A DNA stretch of 64,000 nucleotides from Micromonospora_J zhanjiangensis (lineage in GTDB: Bacteria > Actinomycetota > Actinomycetes > Mycobacteriales > Micromonosporaceae), in contig NZ_JBHSBN010000012.1 of NCBI RefSeq assembly GCF_042650605.1, forward strand, positions 62,001 to 126,000. The letters are read 5' to 3'. A program made the position numbers and the translations under genes. Of the stretch, positions 9,034 to 18,131 are shown one piece after another (position 1 is the stretch's first letter; every line of letters begins with the position of its first letter). The notes beneath the pieces are model-generated. The model saw nothing but the letters and a program-made list of their open reading frames with translations. It was not told the origin of the DNA and ran no database searches.

Positions 9034-10419
9034 ATGCGTCCTTCATCGGCGGCCGGTGCCGTCGCGGCGACGGACGGCCGCGAATTGAGCGTCGGGCAGG
9101 AAGCGCTGTGGTTTCTTCACCAGCTGGCGCCCGAGAGCAGCGCCTACAACGTGTCCGGGGCACTGAATCTGCATTTCCCGGTCGACGTCGCGGCACTCGG
9201 CTCGGCCGTCGCCCGCACGACGGCCGGCAACAGCCAGTTGAACTCGGTGATCCGGACCGTCGCCGGCGAGGCGCGCCGCTGTCCCGGCGGGCCCGGCACG
9301 ACCCTGCGGGTCCATGAACTGGTCGCCGACGACGACACGGTGCGGGACTTCGCCCGCAACTGGGCGCAGCGGCCGTTCCAGCTCGACCGGCAACCACCGG
9401 TCCGGGTCGCGCTGCTGCGCCGCGGTGGCGCGGGCCCCGACGTGCTGCTGGTGGCCGGTCACCACATCGCCCTGGACAACGTCTCCATACTGCTGGTCAT
9501 CCGCGAGATCCTGGACCGGTACGCGGCCCGCACCGCCGGGACCGGACTCCCCGTGGTGGACACCGGCGCGGCCTTCGACCATTTTGTGCGGCGGGAGCGG
9601 GATTTCCTCGGCTCGGCCCGGGCGGCCGCGGCCCGCGCGCACTGGCGCCGCGAGCTGACCGGCGCGGGGGAGGCCACCGGTCTGCCGACCGACCTGCCGA
9701 GACCCGCCGTGTACCGCTTCGTCGGCGCCGAGATAGGTGTCCCGCTGCCGGCGGAACTGCTGGCGCGGGTCGAGGCGGCCTGCGCGGCGGAGAACGTCAC
9801 CTTCTTCGGGTATCTGCTGTCGGTGTTCCAGCTGCTGCTCCACACGGCGAGCGGGGACACCGACTTCGTCGTCGGGTACACCGTGTCGGTCCGTCCCGGC
9901 CGGACGTTCCGGGACGCCGTGGGCAACTTCGTCAACACGTTGCCGCTGCGCGTCCGGGTCGAGCCGGACGGGTCGTTCCCGGCGCTGCTGCGCCGCACGA
10001 GCGAGCGACTGTGGCCCGGGTTGGTCCATCGCGACTACCCGTTCGCCCTGATGCCCAGGCTCGTCGACACCCGGCGCGACCCCGGTCGGGCCGGACCGAT
10101 CTCGACGTTGTTCGTGCTGGGCGCCGACGATCCCACCGACCCCTTCTTCGGCATCATCGTGCCGGGCCATCGGGTCGAACGGGCCGGCCTCACCGTGTCG
10201 CAGTTCGACGTGCCGCAGCAACTCGGCCAGTTCGACCTGACGCTGCAGGTGCTCCGGCACGCCCCGGCCGGGCGGGCCGCGCTGAAGCTCAAGTACAACA
10301 CCTCACTGTTCACCGCCGCCACGGCCGGCCGCCTGGCCGACGGCTACCTCGGGCTGCTCCGCGCCGCCGCCGACGGGACGCTCCCGTCGAGACCGGCCCG
10401 GATCGCCCACCATCCGTAG
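9034..10419 (+). CDS. stand-alone NRPS condensation domain
   Basis: A 461-residue single C domain without A or carrier regions. The N-terminal LSVGQEALWFLHQL motif (C1), the catalytic HHIALDN near residues 144-150 (C3; final Gly replaced by Asn), VGYTVSVRPGRTFRDAVGNFVNTLPLRV (C4-C5 region) and the C-terminal HRDYPFALMPRL are all present. The second His and Asp of HHxxxD are retained, so it should be active. It would join carrier-bound units made by other proteins. The ATG at 9034 follows GAGG. It is divergent from sbnA and convergent with the ABC transporter genes. Confidence 0.9.
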   Translation: MRPSSAAGAVAATDGRELSVGQEALWFLHQLAPESSAYNVSGALNLHFPVDVAALGSAVARTTAGNSQLNSVIRTVAGEARRCPGGPGTTLRVHELVADDDTVRDFARNWAQRPFQLDRQPPVRVALLRRGGAGPDVLLVAGHHIALDNVSILLVIREILDRYAARTAGTGLPVVDTGAAFDHFVRRERDFLGSARAAAARAHWRRELTGAGEATGLPTDLPRPAVYRFVGAEIGVPLPAELLARVEAACAAENVTFFGYLLSVFQLLLHTASGDTDFVVGYTVSVRPGRTFRDAVGNFVNTLPLRVRVEPDGSFPALLRRTSERLWPGLVHRDYPFALMPRLVDTRRDPGRAGPISTLFVLGADDPTDPFFGIIVPGHRVERAGLTVSQFDVPQQLGQFDLTLQVLRHAPAGRAALKLKYNTSLFTAATAGRLADGYLGLLRAAADGTLPSRPARIAHHP

Positions 10420-10465
10420 CGGATCCCGGCCCGGTCCGTCCCCGCCGGGCCCGCCGGGCCAGGCC

Positions 10466-10574
10466 GTCGGGCCGGTCAGCCGGGTCGGGCGGTCGGGCCG
10501 GTCAGCCGGGTCGGGCGGTCGGGCCGGGCCGTCGGCCGGGCCGTTGGGTCGGTCAGCCGGGTCGGGCCGTCGGG
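10466..10574. repeat. GC-rich tandem repeat between convergent genes
   Basis: A 26-base unit beginning GTCGGGCCGGTCAGCC occurs twice without change (10466-10491 and 10492-10517) and a third, degenerate partial copy extends to about 10574. It fills the intergenic space between the stops of the C-domain gene and the leftward ABC transporter. It may act as a bidirectional terminator or be slippage expansion. Confidence 0.6.
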
Positions 10575-10645
10575 AACGCCGCCCGCCGGGCAACCGTTCG
10601 GACCGGACGGTTGCACACCGCCGCCCGGCCCGGGTCGGCGGCGGT

Positions 10646-12436
10646 TCACCGGTAGGCGCGCGACTGGAGCCCGTACAGCTCCGCGTAGAGGCCGCCCGCG
10701 GCGATCAGCTCGTCGTGGCTGCCCTGCTCGCGGATCCGGCCCCCGTCCAGGACCACGATCAGGTCCGCCATCCGTACGGTGGAGAAGCGGTGCGACACGA
10801 GCACGGTGACCGCACCCGAGTCCCGACCGGCGCGGGCGGTCTCGGCGAACCGTTCGAACAGGGCGTGCTCGGTGTGCGCGTCGAGCGCCGCGGTGGGCTC
10901 GTCGAAGACGACCAGCAGGGGTGTGGTGTCCATCAGGCCGCGGGCCAGCGCCAGCTTCTGCCACTGCCCGCCGGACAGGTCGACGCCGTCCGGCCATCGG
11001 GCGCCCAACTGGGTACGCGGCCCGGCGGGGAGCGCGGCGACCACGCCGGTCGCCCCGGCCCGCTCCAGGGCCGCCCGCACCGTTGCCGGATCCGCCATCC
11101 GGGGCAGGTCGCCGACCCCGACCGTCTCCGACGCCAGGAACTCGAACGACGTGAAGTCCTGGAACGCGGCCGACACCCGCGCCCGCCACTGGTCACCGGC
11201 CAGGCGAGCGAGGTCGACACCGTCGACCCGGATGCTGCCGCGGACCGGCGAGTAGAAGCCGCACAACAGCTTGACCAGCGTGGTCTTTCCGGCGCCGTTG
11301 TCACCGACGAGCGCGACGACCGCGCCGGCGGGCAGCCGCAGCGAGATGTCGGAGAGCACCTCCCGGCTCCCCTCGGCCCGCGGGTACGCGAAGCCGACCC
11401 CGCGCAGCTCGATGGCCCCGCGCAGGGTCGCCGGAACCGGGGCGGGATCGGTGAGCGGCCGGCGCGCCCGGTCGGCCTCCGCCGCCAGCCAGCGGAACCG
11501 CCGCGCCACCGCCAGGACGAACAGGAACTCCGTGCCGTACTGCACCGCCAGCCCGACCGTGCCGGTCAGTTGCGCGGCCACGCCGACCACCAGCGCCACG
11601 TCGCCGGGCGTCGCGCGCCCGCTCGTCGCGAGGAACAGCACCAGCCCGATCGCCCCGACGTACCCCAGGGCGGAGACCACACCGTCGGCGGTCTGCAGGC
11701 CGGCGGCGCGCCAGTCCGCGCGGTCGCGTTGCCGCAGCACGGCCGCCGCGCCGCGATGATGGCGGGTACGGACGACCTCGACCAGGTCGAACACGCGCAG
11801 CTCCTTGCCGGCTGCGGCGGAGGTGCCCAGCTCGAACAGGTGCCGGCGGAGGCGTTCCGGCTCGCTGGTGGCCTCCTGGGCGGCCACCTTGAGGTCGCGG
11901 CTCAGCCTGCCCAGCCAGAAGGAGAGCATCGACAACACCGGCAGCAGCAGGAGCAGCGGATGGACCATCAGGAGCAGCGCGGCGCTGACGCCCAGGGCCG
12001 CGGCGACCCGCAGCAGACCGGCCGTCGCGTTCACCATCCCGGCCAGCCGGCCCTGCTCCTCGCGGACCCGGTGCGCCTGGTCCAGGTACTCGGGCCGCTC
12101 GTGGTGGGCCAGCCCGTCGGTGCCGCCCATCAGCGTCATCAACCGCTGGCTGGCCAGCGAGCCGGCTCGCTCCATCACCGTGAACAGGCAGTCGACGTAG
12201 TAGAAGACGCAGGTCAGGGCGCCGCCGGAGAGCAGCGCCAGCAGGCCGGCCGCGACCAGGCCACGGTCCAGGTCGCGGGCGATCGCGGCGTCCACGATCA
12301 GCTTGACGCTCCAGGCGGTGATCGGCACCGCGACCGCGAACACCACGCCGGTGAGGAGCTGGCAGGTGGCGTGCCAGGGGGCGGCGCGGAACCCGATGCC
12401 CATCAGGGACGCGTACGCCCGTGCGGTCTCACGCAT
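10646..12436 (-). CDS. ABC exporter half-transporter (TMD-NBD), second gene of pair
   Basis: A 596-residue fused membrane/ATPase subunit. The N-terminal half has the six-helix exporter fold; the C-terminal NBD has Walker A GDNGAGKTTLVKLL, signature LSGGQWQKLALAR, Walker B VVFDEPTAALD and H-loop LVSHRFST. I chose ATG 12436 because GGGGGGCGAAC lies just upstream; the longer frame to 12460 begins with GTG. Its start overlaps the stop of the preceding ABC gene by 8 bp, so the two are probably co-translated and form a heterodimer. Placement inside the cluster suggests product export or self-protection. Confidence 0.92.
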   Translation of the reverse strand: MRETARAYASLMGIGFRAAPWHATCQLLTGVVFAVAVPITAWSVKLIVDAAIARDLDRGLVAAGLLALLSGGALTCVFYYVDCLFTVMERAGSLASQRLMTLMGGTDGLAHHERPEYLDQAHRVREEQGRLAGMVNATAGLLRVAAALGVSAALLLMVHPLLLLLPVLSMLSFWLGRLSRDLKVAAQEATSEPERLRRHLFELGTSAAAGKELRVFDLVEVVRTRHHRGAAAVLRQRDRADWRAAGLQTADGVVSALGYVGAIGLVLFLATSGRATPGDVALVVGVAAQLTGTVGLAVQYGTEFLFVLAVARRFRWLAAEADRARRPLTDPAPVPATLRGAIELRGVGFAYPRAEGSREVLSDISLRLPAGAVVALVGDNGAGKTTLVKLLCGFYSPVRGSIRVDGVDLARLAGDQWRARVSAAFQDFTSFEFLASETVGVGDLPRMADPATVRAALERAGATGVVAALPAGPRTQLGARWPDGVDLSGGQWQKLALARGLMDTTPLLVVFDEPTAALDAHTEHALFERFAETARAGRDSGAVTVLVSHRFSTVRMADLIVVLDGGRIREQGSHDELIAAGGLYAELYGLQSRAYR

Positions 12437-14465
12437 GTTCGCCCCCCGATTCGCCGGCACCCGACGTCGCTCCCGGTGCGCTGAGCAGGACCGGCCGCTG
12501 GTCCGGCCCGGTCGGCGGCCCGCCGTCGACGAACCGGGCGGCCTGCAGCCGGAACATGGTGGCGTACCGCCCGTCCAGGGCCATCAGCTCCGAATGCGTA
12601 CCGTCCTCGACGACCGCGCCCCGGTGCAGCACGATGATGCGGTCCGCCAGGCGGACGGTCGAGAACCGGTGCGAGACCAGGATCGTGGTCAGTCCGGCGG
12701 TGAGGTCGAGGAAGCGCTCGTAGAGTTCGGCCTCGGCCCGTACGTCCAGCGCGGCCGTCGGCTCGTCCAGGATCAGCACCCGGGCGCCGGCCTCGACCGC
12801 GAAGAAGGCGCGGGCCATCGCGACCCGCTGCCACTGACCGCCGGACAGGTCGACGCCGCCGGCGTACTCCGGTGACAGGATGGTGTCCCAGCCCCGCGGA
12901 AGTCCCTCGATCAGCGGCAGCGCGCCCGCCCGCTCGGCGGCCGCGCGCAGCCGGGCCCGGTCGGTGGCCAGCTCGGGTGCGCCCATGCCGACGTTGTCCG
13001 CCGCGCTGAGGTGGTACCGGGTGAAGTCCTGGAACAGGGCGGAGACCCGGCTGCGCCACACCGCCGGACCGAGGTCGGCCAGGTCGTGACCGTCGACGCT
13101 GATCCTGCCCGCGGTGGGCCGGTACAGCCCGCAGACGAGCTTCACCAGCGACGTCTTGCCGGCACCGTTCTCGCCGACGACGGCGAGCGACTTGCCCGCG
13201 TCGATGGTGAGGTCGAGATCGCGGAGCGCGTCCTCGGCCGCGCCCGGATAGCGGAACCGGACGCCCTCGGCGCGGATCCGCCGGGCGGGAAACTCCGCCG
13301 GCAGCGCCCGTACCGGCTTCCCGGCGGCGTCGGGCGCCGCCTCGGCCGCCTCGGGTACGGCACCGGCCGCATCGGGCCCGGGGGTGAGTCGGTCGTCCAG
13401 GTCGAGCACCTTGGGCACGGTGACCGCCGCGAACGACAGGATCGCGTTGTGGTCGTCGAACGCGGTGTAGCTGTTGGCCATGCCCAGGGCCTGGGTGTAG
13501 ACCGCGAGAGCGGCCAGGCCCAGGTCCCCCCGGACCGCGGCCCAGACCAGCAGACCGTAGGAGAGGGCGTTGACCGCCACGATCGTGCCGGTGGTCCCGA
13601 GGACCGCGCCCCGGCGGGGCCGTCGCTGCCGCCAGATCGGCTCGACCGCGGCCCGCCAGGCGGACCGGTAACGCCCGAGCAGCCAGTCCAGCATTCCCCA
13701 GATCCGGATCTCCTTCGCGGCCGGCGCGGTGATGGCGAGGTCGCGCAGGTACTCGGCGCGCCGCAGGGCGTCGCTCTGCCCGAATCCGACCTGACCGACG
13801 CGCAGGTACTCGCGTTGCATGACGTGCACGACGGCCGGCCAGACCACCAGCCACAGCAGACCGACCGCCGGGTGGAACGCCAGCAGCACGGCGGCCGCGC
13901 CGAGCGCGCGCAGCCAGGACGGGAGCACGGCGGCCATCGCCTCGACGGCGAGGCCCGGGCGGTCCGAATCGGCCGTGCCGAGGCCGCGGACCACGCGCAG
14001 CCGGGCCAGCACCTCGGAGTCCTCCAGGTGCGCGACGGTGGCCGGCCGGCCGACCGCGGCCATCACGCGTTCCTGCAGGTAGCGGTCGACCTGGCGACCC
14101 AGTGTCTCGGCCAGCGTGCGCAGCAGCGGCGAGACGATCCGGTCCAGCATCACCAGCGCGCCGACCACGACCAGCAGCGCGAGCAGCGTCCGCCGGTGGG
14201 GGGAGTACGCGCCCCCGCGAACCGCGGCCGGGATGGCGCCGATGAGGGCACCGGTCGCGACGCCGACCGCCACCGGCAGCACCGATGAGAGCAGGACCCC
14301 GAGGACGCCGAGCGCCGCCTTCGGCCGGCTCACCCTGGGCAGCAACCGCAGCAGCGCCAGTAGTCCGGTGACGGCTTCCGGCGGGCGGAAAAATGTCACG
14401 CCAGTTGAATATCGGGTCCGCTGCGAAGGGTCAAGACGGTTCACTGACCATTTGACCGCCGTCAC
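12429..14465 (-). CDS. ABC exporter half-transporter (TMD-NBD), first gene of pair
   Basis: A 678-residue exporter half. The transmembrane region spans about 45-340; a Pro/Ala-rich linker (about 355-395) leads to the NBD with Walker A GENGAGKTSLVKLV, signature LSGGQWQRVAMAR, Walker B LILDEPTAALDV and LVSHRFST. The GTG at 14465 closely follows AAAGGAAA; an internal GTG at 14399 (VTFFRPPEA...) is possible if the first 22 residues are not translated. Same orientation and 8-bp overlap with the next ABC gene. Both NBDs look catalytically complete. Divergent from the XRE/NB-ARC regulator. Confidence 0.9.
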   Translation of the reverse strand: MTAVKWSVNRLDPSQRTRYSTGVTFFRPPEAVTGLLALLRLLPRVSRPKAALGVLGVLLSSVLPVAVGVATGALIGAIPAAVRGGAYSPHRRTLLALLVVVGALVMLDRIVSPLLRTLAETLGRQVDRYLQERVMAAVGRPATVAHLEDSEVLARLRVVRGLGTADSDRPGLAVEAMAAVLPSWLRALGAAAVLLAFHPAVGLLWLVVWPAVVHVMQREYLRVGQVGFGQSDALRRAEYLRDLAITAPAAKEIRIWGMLDWLLGRYRSAWRAAVEPIWRQRRPRRGAVLGTTGTIVAVNALSYGLLVWAAVRGDLGLAALAVYTQALGMANSYTAFDDHNAILSFAAVTVPKVLDLDDRLTPGPDAAGAVPEAAEAAPDAAGKPVRALPAEFPARRIRAEGVRFRYPGAAEDALRDLDLTIDAGKSLAVVGENGAGKTSLVKLVCGLYRPTAGRISVDGHDLADLGPAVWRSRVSALFQDFTRYHLSAADNVGMGAPELATDRARLRAAAERAGALPLIEGLPRGWDTILSPEYAGGVDLSGGQWQRVAMARAFFAVEAGARVLILDEPTAALDVRAEAELYERFLDLTAGLTTILVSHRFSTVRLADRIIVLHRGAVVEDGTHSELMALDGRYATMFRLQAARFVDGGPPTGPDQRPVLLSAPGATSGAGESGGEHA

Positions 14466-14616
14466 TTTCCTTTGTCTCGGGGAAGCTGCCTGCTAATCTC
14501 CGCTTGGCACCTGATCGAGGAGTCTCTCGGTCGAGTACCTCGGGTGATTTGGGTTGACTGTCGCGCTCGCGACGCAATAAGGAAAGCCGTGCGCTTTCGG
14601 CGTTGAGCGGGGAGAT
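14466..14616. promoter_or_regulatory. divergent promoter region, ABC pair / XRE regulator
   Basis: This 151-base gap between divergent genes is AT-richer than its surroundings on the left side. I did not find the cluster's GACCAGGCA-type operator here, so the exporter and the XRE regulator may be controlled separately from the biosynthetic operons. Confidence 0.4.
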
Positions 14617-15903
14617 ATGGACCTGGGAAACAATGTTGCCTCGCTGCGTAGGCTGCGTGGCTGGACGCAAGAGGAACTCGCCGAGCGGTGCGGCCTCAGC
14701 GTACGGACGATCCGTAACGTCGAGCTTGGATCGGTCGACCCCCGTCGATCATCGGTCAAGCTGATCCTGCGCGCGCTCGACGCCGGTGAGGTGACCGAGG
14801 ACTCCCGTGGCGTCCCGGCCGCCCCGGACCGGTGGCGCGGGCTGCCCCCGCCGCGGCACCCCATCGTGGGCATGCGCGCCGAGCTGCACGAACTGGCGCG
14901 GACCGTGCTGGCCAGCCGCCTGACGGCCGTGCTGGGGCCCGGTGGGGTGGGCAAGACCCGGATCGCGCTGGGCGTGGCGGCCGAGATCGCCTCGACGTTC
15001 CGGCACGGCGTCCTGGTCGTCGAGCTGGGTGACATTCCGGCGGAGGAGCCGGCGGCGCCGGCTCCCACGGCGGTGATCCTGGAACGCGTCACGCGATTGG
15101 TCGGTCCGGAATCGACCTGGAACGAGCCGGGCACGACGGGCGGTGCCCCCGGCGCGAACGCCGACCTGCTGATCCTCCTCGACAACGCGGAACACCTCCC
15201 GTCCGCCGTCGCCGCCGCCGGCAAGGAACTGCTCAACGCCTACCCCCGGGCGCACATCCTGATCACCTCGCGCCGGCCGGTCACCGACCGGTGGGGGCTG
15301 AGCCGGGAGATCCGGCCGCTGCCGGTGGAGCCGGCGCACCAGGAGGGCGGCTCGCTCGCCCCCGCCGTCGAACTCGTCCTGCGCCGGGCCAGCGCGGGCC
15401 TGCCGGCCACCGTCGACCTGGCCCGGGACCTGCCCCACGTGGTGGAGCTGTGCCGGCGGCTGGCGGGCGTTCCCCGGGCGCTGGAGTTCGCCGCGGAACG
15501 GCTCCGGACCATCCCCATCCGGTCGCTGCTGGCGGCCGGGCCGGCGCTGCGCATGCTGCGCACCAGCGACCACTCGCTCTCCCCGCACCAGCGGTCGGTG
15601 GCCGACAGCATCCGGTGGAGCACCGACCTGCTCTCGGACGAACACCGCCTGCTGCTGCGGCACATCGCCGGCCTGCCGGCCACCGAGTTCACCCCCGAAC
15701 AGGTGCTGGCGGCGGCCGGCGAGGCGGCGGGCGCGGACCTGGAGAACGTGCTGTGCCTCTTCTCCGACCTGGTCGACCACGGCCTCGTCACCGCCTGCCG
15801 GGACCACGTCTACCGGTACCGGCTGATGCCGTACGTCGGCCAGGTCGTCTGCGCCGACCTCGACGCGTCCGTGGTGGCCGCCTGCCGCGTGCCGGCCGCC
15901 TGA
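14617..15903 (+). CDS. XRE-type HTH / NB-ARC ATPase regulator
   Basis: A 428-residue regulator. Residues 1-60 form a canonical XRE HTH (VASLRRLRGWTQEELAERCGLSVRTIRNVE). Residues about 85-330 form a STAND ATPase with Walker A GPGGVGKTRIAL (about 107-118), a Walker B LLILLDNAEHL and the sensor ILITSRRPV. A winged-helix-like tail follows; no TPR array is present, so the protein is shorter than most family members. RBS GGGGAG precedes the ATG. It is divergent from the exporter pair and is a candidate regulator of export or of the cluster. Confidence 0.88.
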   Translation: MDLGNNVASLRRLRGWTQEELAERCGLSVRTIRNVELGSVDPRRSSVKLILRALDAGEVTEDSRGVPAAPDRWRGLPPPRHPIVGMRAELHELARTVLASRLTAVLGPGGVGKTRIALGVAAEIASTFRHGVLVVELGDIPAEEPAAPAPTAVILERVTRLVGPESTWNEPGTTGGAPGANADLLILLDNAEHLPSAVAAAGKELLNAYPRAHILITSRRPVTDRWGLSREIRPLPVEPAHQEGGSLAPAVELVLRRASAGLPATVDLARDLPHVVELCRRLAGVPRALEFAAERLRTIPIRSLLAAGPALRMLRTSDHSLSPHQRSVADSIRWSTDLLSDEHRLLLRHIAGLPATEFTPEQVLAAAGEAAGADLENVLCLFSDLVDHGLVTACRDHVYRYRLMPYVGQVVCADLDASVVAACRVPAA

Positions 15904-15983
15904 GCCGTCCGCCGCGGGCCGGCCGCCTCGCCCACCCGTCCGGACGGGGCACGCCCGTACGCGTCGGCGGCCGCGGGCCGCCG

Positions 15984-18131
15984 TCAGAGCAGGCCGAGCA
16001 GCGCCCGGGTGTCGATCTTCCCGTTGGCGGTCAGCGGGATCTCGTCGACGGCGACGAAGTCCGTGGGGATCATGTAGTCGGGGAGTCGGGCGACCAGGCC
16101 GGCGCGGAGCCGGTCGACGTCGACCGGCCGGCCGGCGGCGGCGACGACGAACGCGGCCAGTCCGCGCGGCCGTGCCGGCGTACCCGTCGCGAGGACCACG
16201 GCGTCGCGCACCGCGGCGTCGTTCCGCAGGATCGCGCGGACCTCCCCGAGTTCGACGCGGTACCCCCGGATCTTGACCTGATGGTCGACCCGGCCGAGGA
16301 ACTCCAGGGTGCCGTCGGGCAGCCAGCGGCCGAGGTCACCGCTGCGGTAGAGGCGGGCCCCGGAAGCACCGAACGGATCCGGCCGGAACCGGTCCGCGGT
16401 CAACGCCGGGTCGCCCAGGTAGCCCCGGGCCACCCCCGGGCCGCCGATGTGGATCTCGCCGGCCACGCCGACCGGCGTCGGCTCCGACCGGTCGGTCAGG
16501 ACGTACATGGTGGTGTTCGGGATCGGCCGGCCGAGCGGAACCAGTTCGGTGTCCACGGCGTCGTCGACCGGCTGCCCGGAGTTGCCGATCGTGATCTCGG
16601 TGGGCCCGTACTCGGTCGCCACCGGGGTGCCGCCGGGGCCCGCGAGGTCGCGCCAGCGGCGGGCCAGCGCGGTGGGGAACGCGTCGCCCGCGGCGATCAC
16701 GATCCCCGCCAACCCGTGGGCCTGGCCGGCGTCGAGGTCGGAGCTGAGCAGGCCGAGCTGCCCGGGGGTCAGCTTGACGAAGCTGTACGGCGCGCCGGCG
16801 GCCAGCGCGTCCCCGAGGTCGGCGGCGGCCAGCGGATCGGGCAGCAGGTGGACCGGCTGCCCGGTCAACAGGGGCGTGTACAGGCTCGGGATGCCGAGGT
16901 CGAAGGCGAGGGAGGCGAAGAACGGCGAACCCCCGCGACCGCGGGCCGCGTACGCCTCGACGGTCCACAACAGATAGTTGCGCAGACCGCCGTGCTGGAC
17001 GAGGACCCCCTTGGGGGCACCGGTGGAACCCGACGTGTAGATGACGTACGCCAGCTGGGTGGGGTCGATCCGGGTCGCCGGCGCAGTGGCCGGCGCCGTG
17101 TCCACGGCCGCGGCTTCCCGGTCCACCAGCAGGAACCGACACCCCGGTACGGGCTCCAGCGCGGGCAGGTGGCCGGTCCGGCTGAGCACCAACCGGCACC
17201 CGGCCGTGCCGATCATGTGGCGCAGCCGCTCCACCGGGTGATCCGGGTCCAGCGGGACGTACCCGGCACCGGACTTCCAGACGCCGAGCAGCACCGGCAG
17301 CAGGTCGACGCCCCGGCGCAGGCACACCCCCACCGGGGCGTCCGGCCCGGCACCGAGACCGATGAGGTGGTGGGCGACCCGATTGGATCGCCGCTCCAGC
17401 TCCCGGTAGGTCAGCGACCCGTCGACCAGCCGCACGGCGGTGGCCTCCGGGGTCCGCTCCGCCTGGGCCCGGATCAGCTCCACCACGCTCGGGCCGTCCC
17501 GGTCGACGCGGGATCCGACGGCCCAGTCGTGCAGGAGGGCGCGGCGTTGTTCCGGCGGCAGGCAGGCGCGGCCGGGGTCGTCGGGCCCGTCGGCGATCGC
17601 CGTCAACACGGCCCGGTACAGCGCCGCCAGCCGGTCCAGCCGGGCCGGGGAGACCGCGTCCGACGCGGCGCGCAGCAGCAGGTGGCCGTGCCGTACCTCG
17701 ACCCGCAGGTCGTACCGGTCGGTCGGTGCGCCGGCGGCGTCCGGGGCGACGAAGACCGGCTCGGCCCCGCCGGCCGGTCCGACGCCCGCGACCGGCGGGG
17801 TGGCGGCGTGCGCCGCCCGCCACACCCGGTCGACCAGCCCTCGCCACGTCGGGTCGGTCGGCGCCAGCCCGATCCGGCGCGGCACCCGGTCGTCGGCCGT
17901 CAGCAGCAGGTCGACCGGGCGGATCCGCTCCTCGGCCAGCATGCTGAGCACCTTGACGTGCGCGGCGAGCAGCACCGCAGGCATCGGCGCGTCGCCGGTG
18001 CGGGCCCGCAGCGCGTCCGCCAGGTCGGCGTACGCCACCCGGACCACCCGCGCGGCGTCGGCGCCGGCGGCGTGATCCGCGCCGGTGCCCCGCCCCGCCC
18101 CGGCGACGGTGGAGGAGGAGATCGTGGTCAT
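15984..18131 (-). CDS. stand-alone adenylation domain with remnant C-like N-terminus
   Basis: A 715-residue protein with a short N-terminal segment (1-200) resembling the C-terminal part of a condensation domain, then a complete A domain: YTSGSTGAPKG, EYGPTE, YRSGDLGRW, and the A10 Lys705 (NGKID). It ends directly after A10, without a carrier. The pocket residues read D-L-P-K-I-A-E-I-G-K, close to the Asn code DLTKLGEVGK and the Asp code DLTKVGHIGK, so an Asn/Asp-like substrate is expected. It must charge a carrier in trans; obvious acceptors are the T-TE* protein encoded two genes upstream or the synthetase with the ruined A domain. ATGA overlap with the thioesterase gene upstream shows translational coupling. 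Confidence 0.9.
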   Translation of the reverse strand: MTTISSSTVAGAGRGTGADHAAGADAARVVRVAYADLADALRARTGDAPMPAVLLAAHVKVLSMLAEERIRPVDLLLTADDRVPRRIGLAPTDPTWRGLVDRVWRAAHAATPPVAGVGPAGGAEPVFVAPDAAGAPTDRYDLRVEVRHGHLLLRAASDAVSPARLDRLAALYRAVLTAIADGPDDPGRACLPPEQRRALLHDWAVGSRVDRDGPSVVELIRAQAERTPEATAVRLVDGSLTYRELERRSNRVAHHLIGLGAGPDAPVGVCLRRGVDLLPVLLGVWKSGAGYVPLDPDHPVERLRHMIGTAGCRLVLSRTGHLPALEPVPGCRFLLVDREAAAVDTAPATAPATRIDPTQLAYVIYTSGSTGAPKGVLVQHGGLRNYLLWTVEAYAARGRGGSPFFASLAFDLGIPSLYTPLLTGQPVHLLPDPLAAADLGDALAAGAPYSFVKLTPGQLGLLSSDLDAGQAHGLAGIVIAAGDAFPTALARRWRDLAGPGGTPVATEYGPTEITIGNSGQPVDDAVDTELVPLGRPIPNTTMYVLTDRSEPTPVGVAGEIHIGGPGVARGYLGDPALTADRFRPDPFGASGARLYRSGDLGRWLPDGTLEFLGRVDHQVKIRGYRVELGEVRAILRNDAAVRDAVVLATGTPARPRGLAAFVVAAAGRPVDVDRLRAGLVARLPDYMIPTDFVAVDEIPLTANGKIDTRALLGLL

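Noticed and set aside
10466..10574. CRISPR-like array
   Set aside because: Copies are head-to-tail with no unique spacers, and no cas genes are in the window.
14500..14570. Operator dyad between the exporter and the XRE regulator
   Set aside because: GATCGAGG/CCTCGGGTGAT arms match too poorly to call a site.
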